Source: Hydractinia symbiolongicarpus
Taxonomy: Eukaryota > Cnidaria > Hydrozoa > Anthoathecata > Hydractiniidae
Assembly (NCBI RefSeq): GCF_029227915.1
Contig: NC_079880.1
Span: 9,141,501-9,205,500 of the forward strand
Direction: 5' to 3'
Length of the DNA: 64,000 nucleotides
Below are positions 1 to 10,545 of this stretch, in pieces. A model generated the notes under the pieces. It saw only the letters and a list, made by a program, of their open reading frames with translations, searched no databases and was not told where the DNA came from. The stretch's first letter is position 1; the number at the start of each line of letters is the position of its first letter. Both the position numbers and the translations under genes were made by a program.

Positions 1-784
1 GGTTTATTGAAATTTCTGTTGCTATTGGGGCTCTTATTTGAAGTGTTTGAGGGAAGTACTTAATCAAAATCAAAATAACACAAGTATAATAAGTTTAAAA
101 AATCAATCAAAAAAATCAAATTTGAAAACATCCAGTGAGTGTATAGAAAGTGAGTAAATACATCCTTAAAAATGTTATCTTAAATACTGGCATGAACGTA
201 CCCTAATAAAACAAGTGTCAACAAAGATCAGTCTAAAAAGCACGAGTCATTGATTTGCAAAGAAAAAAACAGTGAGTATAAAATATCTTGTCAGACTATG
301 TATCTTATTTCATTGTCATCAAAATTAAAAACCCTTATAGAAGTCAGCAGTATAACCACAAAAGTTTTTACAGGGAGATTTATAGATAGATATAATCCAA
401 AAGAAAATATACAAACAAATACGTTTGAAAAAGAATAAGGCAACTTTATTATAATGTACATGTGGATTGCTAACTAGACTGTATATACATTCCGTGAATA
501 TAACCCTTACAAGTACAGGTGCAAAACTTTGTCTAAAACTTTCATTGAACACTTTAATATAGTTAAAAAAATTAAAGATAAGTCAAATTATATTCATTGA
601 TAAATGCCACAATTTTACAATTCATTAGTGATATCACTGACTTTTTGTTCCATAAACTTCCTTTCAGTAAAATAAAATAAAATGGACGTAAAAAACTTGT
701 ATCCATTTCATCTTAAATTATTTATTTAAAGCAATAAATTGTGAATTATATGTGGCATAAATTCCTTAAATCAAATACAAAAAC
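1..784. other. Intergenic, no gene seen; 3' flank of SINHCAF
   Basis: AT-rich sequence with only short, unconvincing reading frames. It lies downstream of the minus-strand SINHCAF stop codon. A TTTATT at 721-726, read on the minus strand as AATAAA about 60 bases past the stop, could be the polyadenylation signal. Nothing else is recognisable. Confidence 0.5.
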
Positions 785-1558
785 TTATGATGAAGACTCA
801 ACAAGTCCAATAAGTTTGTGATCAAAAATGCTAATTTCTTTCGACGTTTCTGTAGCTGAGGGAGTGCTGCAACTGCGATTGCAAAACCCACAACTCGGGT
901 TCAACCACTTCGGGTCAACTAACACCTCTCCAGCAGGACCACGGAAAATAACACCACAACAAATTTGTTCCTGCCTCCATTTCGAAAGATCTATGTATGG
1001 TAACTTAAACTCATTTGCCTGTGGTGAAGTTAAAGAAGGAAAAAGGAATGACGTTTGACAAGACACATCTTTCGTTTGCTTACAATTGAATTCTTCACCA
1101 TTACCATTTGTCAAAGAATCTGGGCTTGGTGTATCAAAATATGTGCTGGGAACACCTGTACTATCAACATCATCCTCACTGGAATCATTTTCTGATAAGA
1201 GGTCATCTTCTTCCATCAATGCAACTTTATTCTCTTCCTTTGTTCCAATTTCCATCTCCACCAGTGAGGAACTTCTTCTCTTCTTTATCGAACTTCTTCT
1301 ATGTTGCAGTCCAGCACATTTGCTGTCAACAGCACTGCTAAAATCAGGTTTTGCATACTTTGGTGTTCTTCGCCACTTTTTAACTGACTTCAAACACAAA
1401 TAACATATTTCATTAGTTCGATTTTCAGAAAGTTTAAAACAGTCCTCGTAATATTTCGACCATTTTGCAGAGTCTTGAAAAGGATGTCTAGCGGATTTTA
1501 CTCCGCAGATTGTGCACCCAGCAATGGAGCGAAAGAGAGTTCTTCGTTCTGATCGCAT
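785..1558 (-). CDS. SINHCAF: SIN3-HDAC complex-associated factor (FAM60A family)
   Basis: A single coding exon of 257 residues on the minus strand, ending in TAA. The family protein is a subunit of the Sin3-histone deacetylase corepressor in the nucleus. The N-terminus carries the family signature RSIAGCTICGVKS (about residues 11-23), followed by a CYLCLKSVKKWRR block (about 53-65); these are the paired cysteines of the N-terminal zinc-binding region. The C-terminal family block reads CCGVIFRGPAGEVLVDP (about residues 200-216), followed by a Cys-rich GFCNRSC. The middle is Ser/Glu-rich and low complexity, as in the vertebrate protein, which is about 221 residues. The ATG lies two bases after a strong minus-strand acceptor (TTTTTTGCAG), so a 5' UTR intron is likely and the first exon is further right. 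The frame is intact and I see no alternative identity. Confidence 0.9.
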   Translation of the reverse strand: MRSERRTLFRSIAGCTICGVKSARHPFQDSAKWSKYYEDCFKLSENRTNEICYLCLKSVKKWRRTPKYAKPDFSSAVDSKCAGLQHRRSSIKKRRSSSLVEMEIGTKEENKVALMEEDDLLSENDSSEDDVDSTGVPSTYFDTPSPDSLTNGNGEEFNCKQTKDVSCQTSFLFPSLTSPQANEFKLPYIDLSKWRQEQICCGVIFRGPAGEVLVDPKWLNPSCGFCNRSCSTPSATETSKEISIFDHKLIGLVESSS

Positions 1559-2229
1559 CTCTGCAAAAAATAAATTGTAAGATAAAAATGATTTCCAACT
1601 TGTATCATAAATTCCTATGCTTTTTTCGAAGACACACCCTGACAGATACGCAAAATGACTTAAGGTGGTGACACCATTTGTAGAAAATCAATCTTTCTGA
1701 GAAGAGAAGACAAAAGTAAACCTAAACTATTCATTAGCATTCATAGCCTGTGGTTAATAAAAAAAGAACACCAGATTTACTGACATTTATTCTCGAAGGG
1801 GAGAAATAATTACCACAGATCCCCAATCACCCAATTAACCTGACCAGTGAACTCTTCAAACACAACTGTAAATAAATCCAAAAAGTCTTGTGTTGATAAT
1901 GATAAAAATGAACTATATATAAAAATTTTAAATAAATAAATTCCTTCTGACAGTATTCAATGTTCTCAAATTGAGAACAAATGAAACTGCAGTACATAGA
2001 ACTAAATACATATAGCATCATCAATGGATAGGACAAACTAAAAGCATATATAATATATAAAAAGAAACAAAACCTTAAATTGATCACTTCCACATCAAAC
2101 ACTAATCAAATTGGTTTAACTTAACCACAAGTAAGAGGGGAAACATCAAATAAGGAGTTTGTTACAACTTGCCTTACAGAACTTAAATTGATGAGAAAGC
2201 GCTACTAAATCTCATTTGAAAAGCAGTGG
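1559..2229. other. Gap between SINHCAF and a LINE relic
   Basis: AT-rich sequence containing at its left edge the acceptor of the SINHCAF 5' UTR intron. The 91-residue minus-strand frame at 1827-2102 is low-complexity and aromatic-rich with no family resemblance, so I do not call it a gene. The non-coding first exon of SINHCAF may lie here but cannot be placed from sequence. Confidence 0.35.
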
Positions 2230-3790
2230 CAGAAAATGTAAATGACACCTTGATATTGTGTGGAGGTTTCAAATATATAGATCAATTGACTGGCAAACTC
2301 CACATGCACAAAATGATAGCGAAAAATTTCTCGACAATGTTTTAGATAGTTACCTTAATCAAAATGTCAGTGAACCTATACTAGATCTAGTATTTTCGTC
2401 TGAAAAAGAAATGATTTTTGATGTGGAAGTTACCCTTGGATTCTAGTGATCACAATACTAGTAATTTTAAAATGCAAATCGAAACAAGTGTTCACACGGA
2501 AAAAAGAATACTATGATTACAGAAATGAAAATCCTAAGAAATGAAACAATATTTTCAAACTGTTGTTTGGAATTTTGATGAAAAAACCGTAGACCAAATA
2601 TAGGTTTAAATTAAAAATAGAAGCTGTTAAATTATATGTACGAAAGAAAAAGAGAATGGTGGAATATGCAAGAAGCAAAAAGATGTACCAAGAATACAGT
2701 AGGGGCAGTGCAGGACTCGAACGGCAACATTATCCAATACCATTCAAAAACTGCCAATATGTTTAACAACTACTTTGCCTGAGTTTCTACACAAGAGTTG
2801 TTAAAAGAGCTTCCTAAGCCTTGCTAATTGTATTTCAGAGATACGAAACTTGAAATAACAGTTGAAGGTGTCCACTACAGAGTACATTATTGTGAAACAA
2901 AGCACCAGAACCTGACAACTTATATCCAACTGTACTAAAAGAAATGTTATCAGAATTAGGTGAACCATTGTCAATATTATTTATATTTTGTCGGTTTGCA
3001 ATCAAATTTTGTGAGTAAACAATTAGGGCTTATACAAGCTTACCAACAAAATTTGATTGCAAACCAAGTTGCAGATCCCGAGTTATTGAGTTGTCAGCAA
3101 AAAATAAGAGGCCTGGGACGAGCAAGCGAGTCATTTTGGCAAAAAAAAATTATGTTAATCAATTAATCTTTATAATACCTATGCATTGATAAAGTTTGAA
3201 TGCACACCCCTTAACAGGTCTAAATTTACTGATGAAAGAAAATGTCCAAATTTGCTATTACTGAAATATGACATCATAACTCATGCAGCATTAAATCTGA
3301 AATTCTTTAAATGTGAATATCGTGAGAACGAAAAGAGCTTTTTAAAAAATTCAAAAAGACTTGTTAGCTAACTTTGTAAGCTCTATAATATAAGTCAGAC
3401 ATCATTTTGTACCTCGGGTTCCCTTTAAGAAAAGCATAAAAAAAGTTGTGCCTAAGGATTGGTTAAAAGGAAACATTATAATACCCCAATTTTTAAAAAA
3501 TGATCTTGAAGCTATGTTTAATTAGTGAAAATACTGGTGCATGCTTTTCAATTTTAATAAATGTAAATGTCTACACATTGGAGACCATTCCGGCAAAAGG
3601 ACAATGAAATTATCGAAAAGTTCTAGAGAAGGTTACTAGGATGATCACAGGTATTGGTCATTTATCATATATAAAAAAAACTTCAGCAATGTAATTTGAT
3701 GTCTCTGAAAAAGAGGAGATTAAGAGCTGACCTCAAAGAAATCTTTAAATAATGCATGGTAATGGAAAATGGGTATGACTCAAAACCAGA
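2230..3790 (+). mobile_element. Decayed CR1/jockey-like LINE relic
   Basis: Broken pieces of a non-LTR retrotransposon appear in order on the plus strand. At 2258-2446 is the C-terminal part of an endonuclease, recognisable from FLDNVLDSYLNQNVSEP followed by ILDLVFSS. At about 2690-2980 is the linker and start of the reverse transcriptase, including KAPEPDNLYPTVLKEMLSEL spread over frameshifts. At about 3440-3520 is a VVPKDWLKGNIIIP-like block, and at 3560-3770 the region after the RT with a KRRLRADL-like match. Many stops and frameshifts show it is dead. About 400 bases between 3000 and 3430 are not recognisable as LINE and contain a hairpin. The CR1/jockey assignment is by motif style only. 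Confidence 0.6.
2993..3065. repeat. Perfect 20-bp inverted repeat with 33-base loop
   Basis: The arm GGTTTGCAATCAAATTTTGT at 2993-3012 recurs as its exact reverse complement at 3046-3065. It sits where the LINE relic is interrupted, so it may be part of a small inserted foldback element or a rearrangement scar. Confidence 0.75.
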
Positions 3791-3896
3791 AAAAGTAGTG
3801 TTTGCCAATAAACTAAAGTTTATTTAACTGCATTTCAAGACTGTTAGGGGGCTCTACACAATTCAAAGAAGACTGCCTGTCTAAAACAACCACTAA

Positions 3897-5081
3897 GGGG
3901 CCATCTACATAATTCGTAGCAATACGTATTAAAAATCTTTTGCCATACAATAATTGAATTCGTATGAAAGTTTTCTAAAATCATATAAAATTCATATGAG
4001 TTTTAAATTAAATTCGTATGAGTTTTAAATTAAATTCGTATGAGTTTGAAAAAATTCGTATGAGTTAAATTCGTATGAGTTTTAAATTAAACAAAAAATT
4101 TGTGAGTTTTTAATTAGATGCGTGTGTTGTTGTTTTTTAAAAAAATTCGTTCGAGATTTTATTAAATTTGTATATAAGTTTTTAAAAAAAATTTGTTTAA
4201 GTTTTTATAATTAAATGCGTTAGGGTTTTTTTAAAAAAATCATACCAGTTTTTTTTATTAAATTTGCATGGGTAAGGAAAAAAAAACTTACATAAATACA
4301 GCACAGTCCAGATGTAAGCGTACGCGTACTTTTCTCGGAGGCGTTCTTATTAATTATCTTGTTCTTATTAATTATCTTGCGAGTCTTGTAAGTTAGTGAG
4401 TCTTGATATAAATGTTTTTTAGATCGCGTTTTAAAAATTTAAGAACGAGGAACAGTGATAAAAAAGCTTCGTTAGATCGCATTTTTATAGTTTAAGAACG
4501 AAAAGCGGCGATAGAAATACTTTAGATCGCGTTTTAAAAATTTAAGAATGAGGAACGGCAATAGAAATGCTTCGTTAGATCGCATTTTAAAAGTTTAAGA
4601 ACGAAAAGCAGCAAGGGATAATTCTTTAATTTCACATTATAAGTTTAAATCATTTTGTTTACAGTACCAATTCTTCGTTTATAGTACCAATTTGCACAAA
4701 CAGCGTTTAGAGATGGTTGTTGGTAATTTCTAATCATTTGAAATAATAAGATCGGCATTTAGAAATTGTTAATGTTTATTTATATGGCTAGCTGCATAGC
4801 GAAAAGTTAGATTTCTATGAAGAAATTATATTGAAAATGAAATTTGTATGACCATTCGTTTATAAATTTGTATCGCAATTTGTATTGGAAAATCTTAATA
4901 ATTCGTATGAAAATTCGTATAAGTAAGAATACAATTCGTATCACAATTCGTATGAAAATCGTATCAGATTTTTTAAAAATCGTATAACTAATTACCACTA
5001 TATGAATTGTATACGATTTTTATACAAATTATAAGCAATTAAATTTGTATAAAATGTCATACAAAATTTGTAGATGACCCC
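3897..5081. mobile_element. Non-autonomous DNA transposon, PIF/Harbinger-like
   Basis: The element begins GGGGCCATCTACATAATT at 3897 and ends with a near reverse complement (reading GGGGTCATCTACAAATTT on the other strand) at 5081. It is flanked on both sides by TAA (3894-3896 and 5082-5084). A three-base TWA duplication with GGG-starting ends is typical of PIF/Harbinger and Tourist MITEs. The 1185-bp interior codes for nothing. It holds repeats of an ATTCGTATGAG-like word on both flanks and a dimeric tandem array in the centre. The family call rests on the ends only. Confidence 0.6.
4419..4616. repeat. Tandem array: four ~50-bp units in a 103-bp dimer
   Basis: Four units start TTAGATCGC at 4419, 4472, 4522 and 4575. 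Units 1 and 3 resemble each other (GCGTTTTAAAAATTTAAGAA), as do units 2 and 4 (GCATTTT...TTTAAGAACGAAAAGC). The true period is therefore a 103-bp dimer present twice. The array lies in the middle of the Harbinger-like element. Confidence 0.75.
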
Positions 5082-5084
5082 TAA

Positions 5085-5817
5085 TGTTTGCATACTAAAG
5101 ACCATACCGGTGGACCCGATATGTTATAACAAATGTTTTTTACCGCATTTCATTTTTAAAACTGTTTAAATAACACTTCCGGCATAAAAAAAATCCATTA
5201 AATTCGGAACTGCTATGGTTTCTAATTGCTTTGTCAAACCAAGAAATTATCTACAATTAAATCCACAATAAAATATCTGTTTCGCCTGTACGTGCAGTTT
5301 TCGGCGTTGACCTCCCCATTAGTTAAGGACCGCATGGCTGGATTTCTTGTGCAAGACCTGGTTACCAACGATGAAGGAGCCAGGCAAAATAGATTTAGGT
5401 CTACGTAGTTCTTTTAACTAAGTCAGGAGTCGGTGAATTAACCAGGATGGTCAGGTTGGTTATGAATAGGCTTGCTCGTGGATTAAAAGGACCAGGGCTA
5501 TTCAATAATTCTAAGACAAAAGGTTTTCCACCAAAACGAAAATCTATGGGACGTTTTGTCCGACGAAATGTGGCGGAAATTTGTTTGACGAATCTCCAAA
5601 AATTATTTTGAGGGCTGCCATCGTGTGCAAGGCTTCTCCTGTAAGAGAATGATATTTAAAGGGTTATTAAGACTAATGAAGCTTTAAAAAATAATATTTT
5701 CAAAATTGCCGATGCTTTTCTCTCTCATCGGCAAATTACTGCTGAGGAGTTGCCGCTGCAAACGACTATGTCGTCGGCAATTTATTGCTGACAGGTTTTT
5801 GGCTAATTTTGAGGGCT
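5085..5817. other. Unassigned gap sequence
   Basis: A 60-residue plus-strand frame at 5226-5408 and scattered open stretches show no family motif. The rest looks like unclassified repeat debris. I see no supportable gene here. Confidence 0.3.
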
Positions 5818-6131
5818 GATATTTTACATTGCTAGCCTCACAAATTTCAAGGGATAGACCCTGTCTATTATTTCCAGGAGGGGCCATGACTTTGATAGGG
5901 AGTCTTGGAGTACTTAATGCTCTCTTTGAGCTACGCTCAATTGGGGTCAGCGCTCTCTGCAACATCCAACAGTCCACACAGTGTGCCATCTCCCTAATTT
6001 CCCTTACATTGCTTGGATTAACCCGCGGCTATGGTAATATTCAATTGCCCCTATTGAATCACCGTCAAGTGGAATCGAACACCAGTGTCCCGCACAAAGT
6101 ACGAGAGTGATAACCACTAAACTACGGTGCC
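5818..6131 (-). mobile_element. tRNA-derived SINE, copy 1
   Basis: On the minus strand the copy starts with a tRNA-like head at 6131. The head has a pol III A box (TAGTTTAGTGG) and a B-box region reading GGTGTTCGATTCC. It is followed by a non-tRNA body shared with the other copies: the GGCTATGGTAATATT block, the CACACTGTGTGGACTG block, and the end region around 5820-5880. It is about 310 bp and fairly diverged from the best copy at 51.5-51.8 kb. Confidence 0.8.
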
Positions 6132-6264
6132 ACTAAACTACAACGCTATATTTATTTGAATTCATTACAAGTCCTAAGAATGCCTTAGTGGGAAGAAATG
6201 GACTGATAATTACTTTGCTTCACCTAGCACCCCATCTTTTTTCCTGCCACTCAAATGTCAAAGC

Positions 6265-6566
6265 TAGATAGATAGATAGATAGATAGATGTGCATATTTT
6301 ACATGGCTAGCCTCACAAATATCGAGGGATATAACATGTCTATTATTTCTAGGAGGGGCCATGGCTTAGATGGAGAGTTCTAGAGTATTTAATGCTCATT
6401 TTGAGGTACGCAGACATAATTAGGGCCCGCGCCCTACTAGACAACTCCTGGCAACATCCAACGACCCACACAAGTGTGCCATCTTCCCAATTTCCCTCAC
6501 ATGACTTGGTTTAACCTGGGGCTGTGGTAACAGAGTACGAGAGCTATAACCACTATCTACGACGCC
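6265..6566 (-). mobile_element. tRNA-derived SINE, copy 2, internally deleted
   Basis: This belongs to the same family as copy 1 and lies on the minus strand. The body matches the 51.5-kb copy closely, including the end TGCATATTTTACATGGCTAG. It ends in a (GATA)n run at 6265-6289, which is the 3' tail of the SINE. Between about 6530 and 6535 roughly 60 bases, including the B box, are missing, so the copy cannot carry an intact pol III promoter. Confidence 0.8.
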
Positions 6567-7589
6567 TATGCCAAGCTGAAAGAGCTTACCGCTGAAAATG
6601 TAATCTAATCTAAAAACCTTCCTAGCAGCATCCAGGCTATTTTTAAAAAACTATAAAAAATTTTTTTACAACATCCCCTACTAAGTTGCTTGGTTATCAA
6701 GGATTAGCTAGATTGCCTTTTTTGACGTTGCGTTGAACTTTATTTCATGCAAACACAAACTTATATCGTATTACATAGCTTACTATTTGTTGTAACTTTC
6801 AAGCAGACATTAATATTTTAAAGCTGTAAAACACATGCTACACATATAGATAGTAGCTAGGGCTAGCTGGCTATTTGATTTTACCGCAAAATTCACCACA
6901 AATATCCCACATTCACTCCCCCTCTCGCAAATGATTCTTGAACGCGTTATTTTGATGTATAGCCAAATGAGCAGAGGGCTTAAGCCCGAGTCGGCAAATC
7001 ACTGCAAAATTCTATTTTACGACAAAATATTTTTGTTTAATATTTGTAGTATTCTGGCCATCTGTGATACGCCGTTTCAAAACCAAAACAAAATGGAGAA
7101 TATCAGAGTGGGGGTAAAAAGCTAGTATACACCAAACCAAACTATATACACAGTGTTGCTTGTTACACATTTTAACTGTTAATACAGGAAACTATATTTA
7201 ACATGTACATTTTAGGTAGTTTTACTTAATGTATATATTGCACTATAGTTAACTACATCGTTTAACCCAGCTATATAAGGTAGCTATATTTCTTTTCAGT
7301 AAAATTAAAGTAAAGTTTGTCTCTAATTTGTTTAGCTAACTAGCTGGGTATTTTATTCACAATATAGCTAGCTAGCTAACTATTGAAAATAATGCATGGG
7401 TTGCTAAATATAGCTAGCTAGTTATAAAAAAGAAGGTTTTTTTCTGAAATTAAATTAGAGGAAGTGTAGTCAAAGTGTATGTAGCTAGCTAGCTATGTGC
7501 ATTCTTATGTAGCTAAGTTTGTTTTGCTTGAATAAGTAGTGAGAAGAACATCATGCCAGTGCGTCTCTATGCTAATAATTCTTCCCTTT
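6567..7589. other. AT-rich gap with CTAG-rich palindromic runs
   Basis: No gene is supportable. From about 7320 to 7500 there are several short runs of repeated GCTA/CTAG (for example at 7365-7380, 7411-7425 and 7481-7496), each self-complementary. A similar run is at 31021-31037. The 64-residue frame at 6931 has no recognisable motif. Confidence 0.4.
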
Positions 7590-8690
7590 TCATGTTGGTG
7601 TACATCAGGGTTCTGTACTTAGTCCTTTGTTGTTTGTTCTAGTCTTAGAAGCGCTGTCGATGGAGTTCAGAACAGGTTGTCCATGGGAGTTATTGTATGC
7701 AGATGATTTAGTTCTCATAGCAGAGTCGATGGAAGAATTAGTTAAAAAGTTTGAGAAGTGGAAGAAAGGACTAGAAGAGAAAGGGCTAAAGGTAAACACA
7801 GCAAAATCTAAAGTCATGTTTAGTAGCGCATTGCAGCCAAGTGTGACCTTGTAGTTGGAAAGTAGCCTTGTGGAGTTTGCAGGAAAGGGGTTGGTAGTAA
7901 CTCAATTTTTTGTCAGACTTGCAAGCATTGGGTACATAAGAAGTGCAGTAGTATTAGTGGAAGGTTAAGAGCTGATATTCAGTTTGTATGCAAGCGTTGC
8001 AAAGGTGAGATTATAGAGAATGAAGTATTTCCAGCTTAAATGATGTACAACAGTGGCTCGTTAAAGATGGTTGAGAACTTCTGTTACCTAGGTGATATGT
8101 TGGGCAGTGAAGGGGGTGTTGGAAGAAGTGTTACTTGCAGGATAGGTTCTGCTTGGAAAATGTTCAGAGAGTTACTTCCTTTGTTGACTAGTAGAGTCCT
8201 GTCAATTGAGGTAAAAGGTAGGTTATATGAGGCCTGTGTAAGAAGTGTTATGTTGTACGGTAGTGGGACATGGGCAGTGAAGCAGGAAGATCTTGATTGT
8301 TTAGAAAGGAATGATATGAGAATGGTTAGGTGGATGTGTAACGCCAGTCTGAGAGACAGAAAGAGTTCAGATGAGCTAAGAAGCAGGCTAAGTCTCTGTA
8401 GAATTAAAGATGTTATCCAGATAAGAAGATTGAATTGGCTGGGGCACTTGGAAAGAATGGAGGAGGATAATTGGGTATGAAAGTGTAGAGACTTGATAGT
8501 TCCTGGGGCAAAGCCCAGAGGCAGATCGAGAAAGACTTGGCAGGAGGTTATAAGGACAGACTTGATACAGAGGAAGTTGAGTTTAGATCTAACACAGACT
8601 AGATCAGATTGGAAGAGGGTCATTAATATACCTTGTTCCAACCCATGCTAGCATGGAAAACGGACGTTAATCCAAGAATGATGATGATGC
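7590..8690 (+). mobile_element. 5'-truncated LINE: RT part, zinc-finger linker, C-terminus
   Basis: The reading starts inside the reverse transcriptase. There is a VHQGSVLSPLLF block at about 7597, then the catalytic YADDLVLIAE motif near 7695-7725. After a frameshift near 7855 comes a PHD-like cysteine segment at about 7869-8010 (CGVC, then CQTCKHWVHKKC, then CKRC). After another stop comes a conserved C-terminal region, 8040-8480, and on to about 8640, with FCYLGDMLG, RLNWLGHLERM and PRGRSRKTWQ. The 3' end has a GATGAT simple-repeat tail near 8680. Stops and frameshifts show that it is inactive. Its 3' end recurs at 34.3 kb. Confidence 0.85.
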
Positions 8691-10066
8691 GTCAGTGTGT
8701 TTGGTGAGGGACAATTATTTCAACATGCACTTTTTTCTTTTGATATCGTCGAAAAATACATATCTCAAATGTTAATTGACAATAATACATGTCTCAAATG
8801 TTAATTGACAAATTTAACTTTACAATGTCAATAACACTAGGTTAACGATAATATCTTAATCTAAATTATTGAAGCCATTACAATGTAGTTATAATTCTAA
8901 GGCCAAATAACTACGAAACGAGGTGGTGATGTCAGTCATTTGTCACCACATAGGTAATTAGGGACACCCTGGGACCAATCTGAGTAATTTCCAAGACCTA
9001 GGCCCAGGATTGAGTTTCCCAATGGACGGATTGGTGACATCAAAAAACCTTTGAACATCAATATCTCTGTAACCGTTTGCCAAAGTGTTTTTCCTGTTTT
9101 GACAGGTCCTTGCTGACGTCAGCAAAATTTAAAACTCTTTTATCTCCTTATAACCCTTATATATATCTTCCTATATCTATCTCATTTTTCTATGCATTAT
9201 TTTGATCGGCATTTCAAGTTCTACACAATAGAGGCAATAGTAAAAAAATGTTTTGAAAAAATATATCTTTGACAAGTGTCCTGTGGCAGGCATAGTGGAT
9301 GTGTTCATTTATTTTTTAACGTTAGGGTACAACATCAATGCATTTCGACTGATGTCAATGGCATCTTTCAAAAATATTATCTAAGGTCTTTAGGGATTAT
9401 CTCCACGGAATCGTAGAAAGCGAAAATATCGTTTAAAAATCATGAAAACGGGATTGTATAAAGCGAAAAGATTGCTGTATATCGTTTAGAAATCAAAAAT
9501 GGGATCGTAGGAGCTAAGAGATCGTAAATCGTTTAAAAATCATGAAAACGGGATTGTATAAAGCGAAAAGATTGCTGTACATCTTTTAAAAATCATGAAA
9601 ACAGGATCGTAGGAGCTAAGAGATTGCTGTAGATTGAACCTATGAACACGCAATTTTGCTAGTCTTTTCAAAGAAGCCAACTTAGTATATTTGACTTTTT
9701 TTTATTTCTGGTTTCATATTGAAATAATTATGTGCAATTACGCCAGTACTTTTGAAGTTCGTTTTAAGTTTGTATAGTAATTTTACTTAACTTGAAGTTC
9801 GTATCATTTTTTTTGTATAGGTGTCCAAAAACTTGGTTTAATTCTTTTGCTTCTGGTTTCGTATTGACATAATTATACACAATTACACCGGTACTTTTGA
9901 AGTTCGTTTCAAGATGGTATAGTGATTTTCTTCGTTCAAAGTTTGTATCATTTCATTTTGTATGATAAAAAAAACTTTAAGTTTGTATATATAATGTATT
10001 AAAAAAGTTTGTATTAACTTCTTTTATACTTACTTTGAATACTTTGAAGTACATTTTGTGAGATCT
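8691..10066. other. Old dispersed repeat and tandem repeat, no gene
   Basis: About 8800-9260 is similar to about 11070-11430, sharing for example the order ATGTCAATA, a GAAGCCATT/GAAACCATT word, TTCTAAGGCCAAA/TTTTAAGGCCAAA and a CCACATA word. This indicates an old repeat family. Nothing here codes for protein. Confidence 0.45.
9428..9637. repeat. Tandem array with a 100-bp period
   Basis: An ATCGTTTAAAAATCATGAAA unit starts at 9428 and again at 9528. Between them lies a shorter related unit with GGGATCGTAGGAGCTAAGAG, which also recurs near 9603. The layout is a dimer of roughly 50-bp monomers present about twice, much like the array at 4419-4616. The motif differs from that array but the architecture is the same. 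Confidence 0.65.
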
Positions 10067-10545
10067 TCATGCATCCAACTCGGCGAGTCCAATGCTCATC
10101 ATGTCAATGATACTGTTCGTGTTGGCCTTTCGAAACTGAACATAATTGGGTATCAGTGGCTCATCAGGAACAGTAGCAAGAAAGCAATCCAACTTCGACT
10201 TGAAACAGTCTATGCTGCAATCAGATAGGTTGCGTATTGATTTTGGTAGACCATTAAACAATCGTACTCCTTGGACAGCCAAGCTAGCACAACGAATCTT
10301 ATAAAATGGCCCTTTCTTCACTACAGGAACAACACATTTTTGACCCAAACAAACATTCGTGTACCATGTGATGCCTCCTTTCCCAGTTTCCTGACCAAAG
10401 TTTGGTACTATTTTTTCAATCACTTTCATTTATAACTGTGAATAAGTTCCTTGTTATTTGTTATAAGCAGATCAAGCACATTGCCATGGTTGTGTGTAGG
10501 CTTATGAATGCATTGCACAAGTTGGAATCACTTATATTTTTTATT
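10067..10545 (-). mobile_element. Internally deleted LINE, endonuclease end fused to C-terminus
   Basis: On the minus strand, about 10545-10435 encodes the end of a LINE endonuclease (a PTHNHGNVLDLLITN block). It runs directly into the C-terminal region of ORF2 at 10429-10067, recognisable from GVRLFNGLPKSIRNL and FKSKLDCFLATVPDEPLIP. The whole reverse transcriptase core is missing, so this is a deletion derivative. The C-terminal frame itself is intact for 120 residues. Confidence 0.7.

Noticed and set aside
785-1403. Plus-strand frames overlapping SINHCAF
   Set aside because: They are antisense shadows of a well-supported gene.
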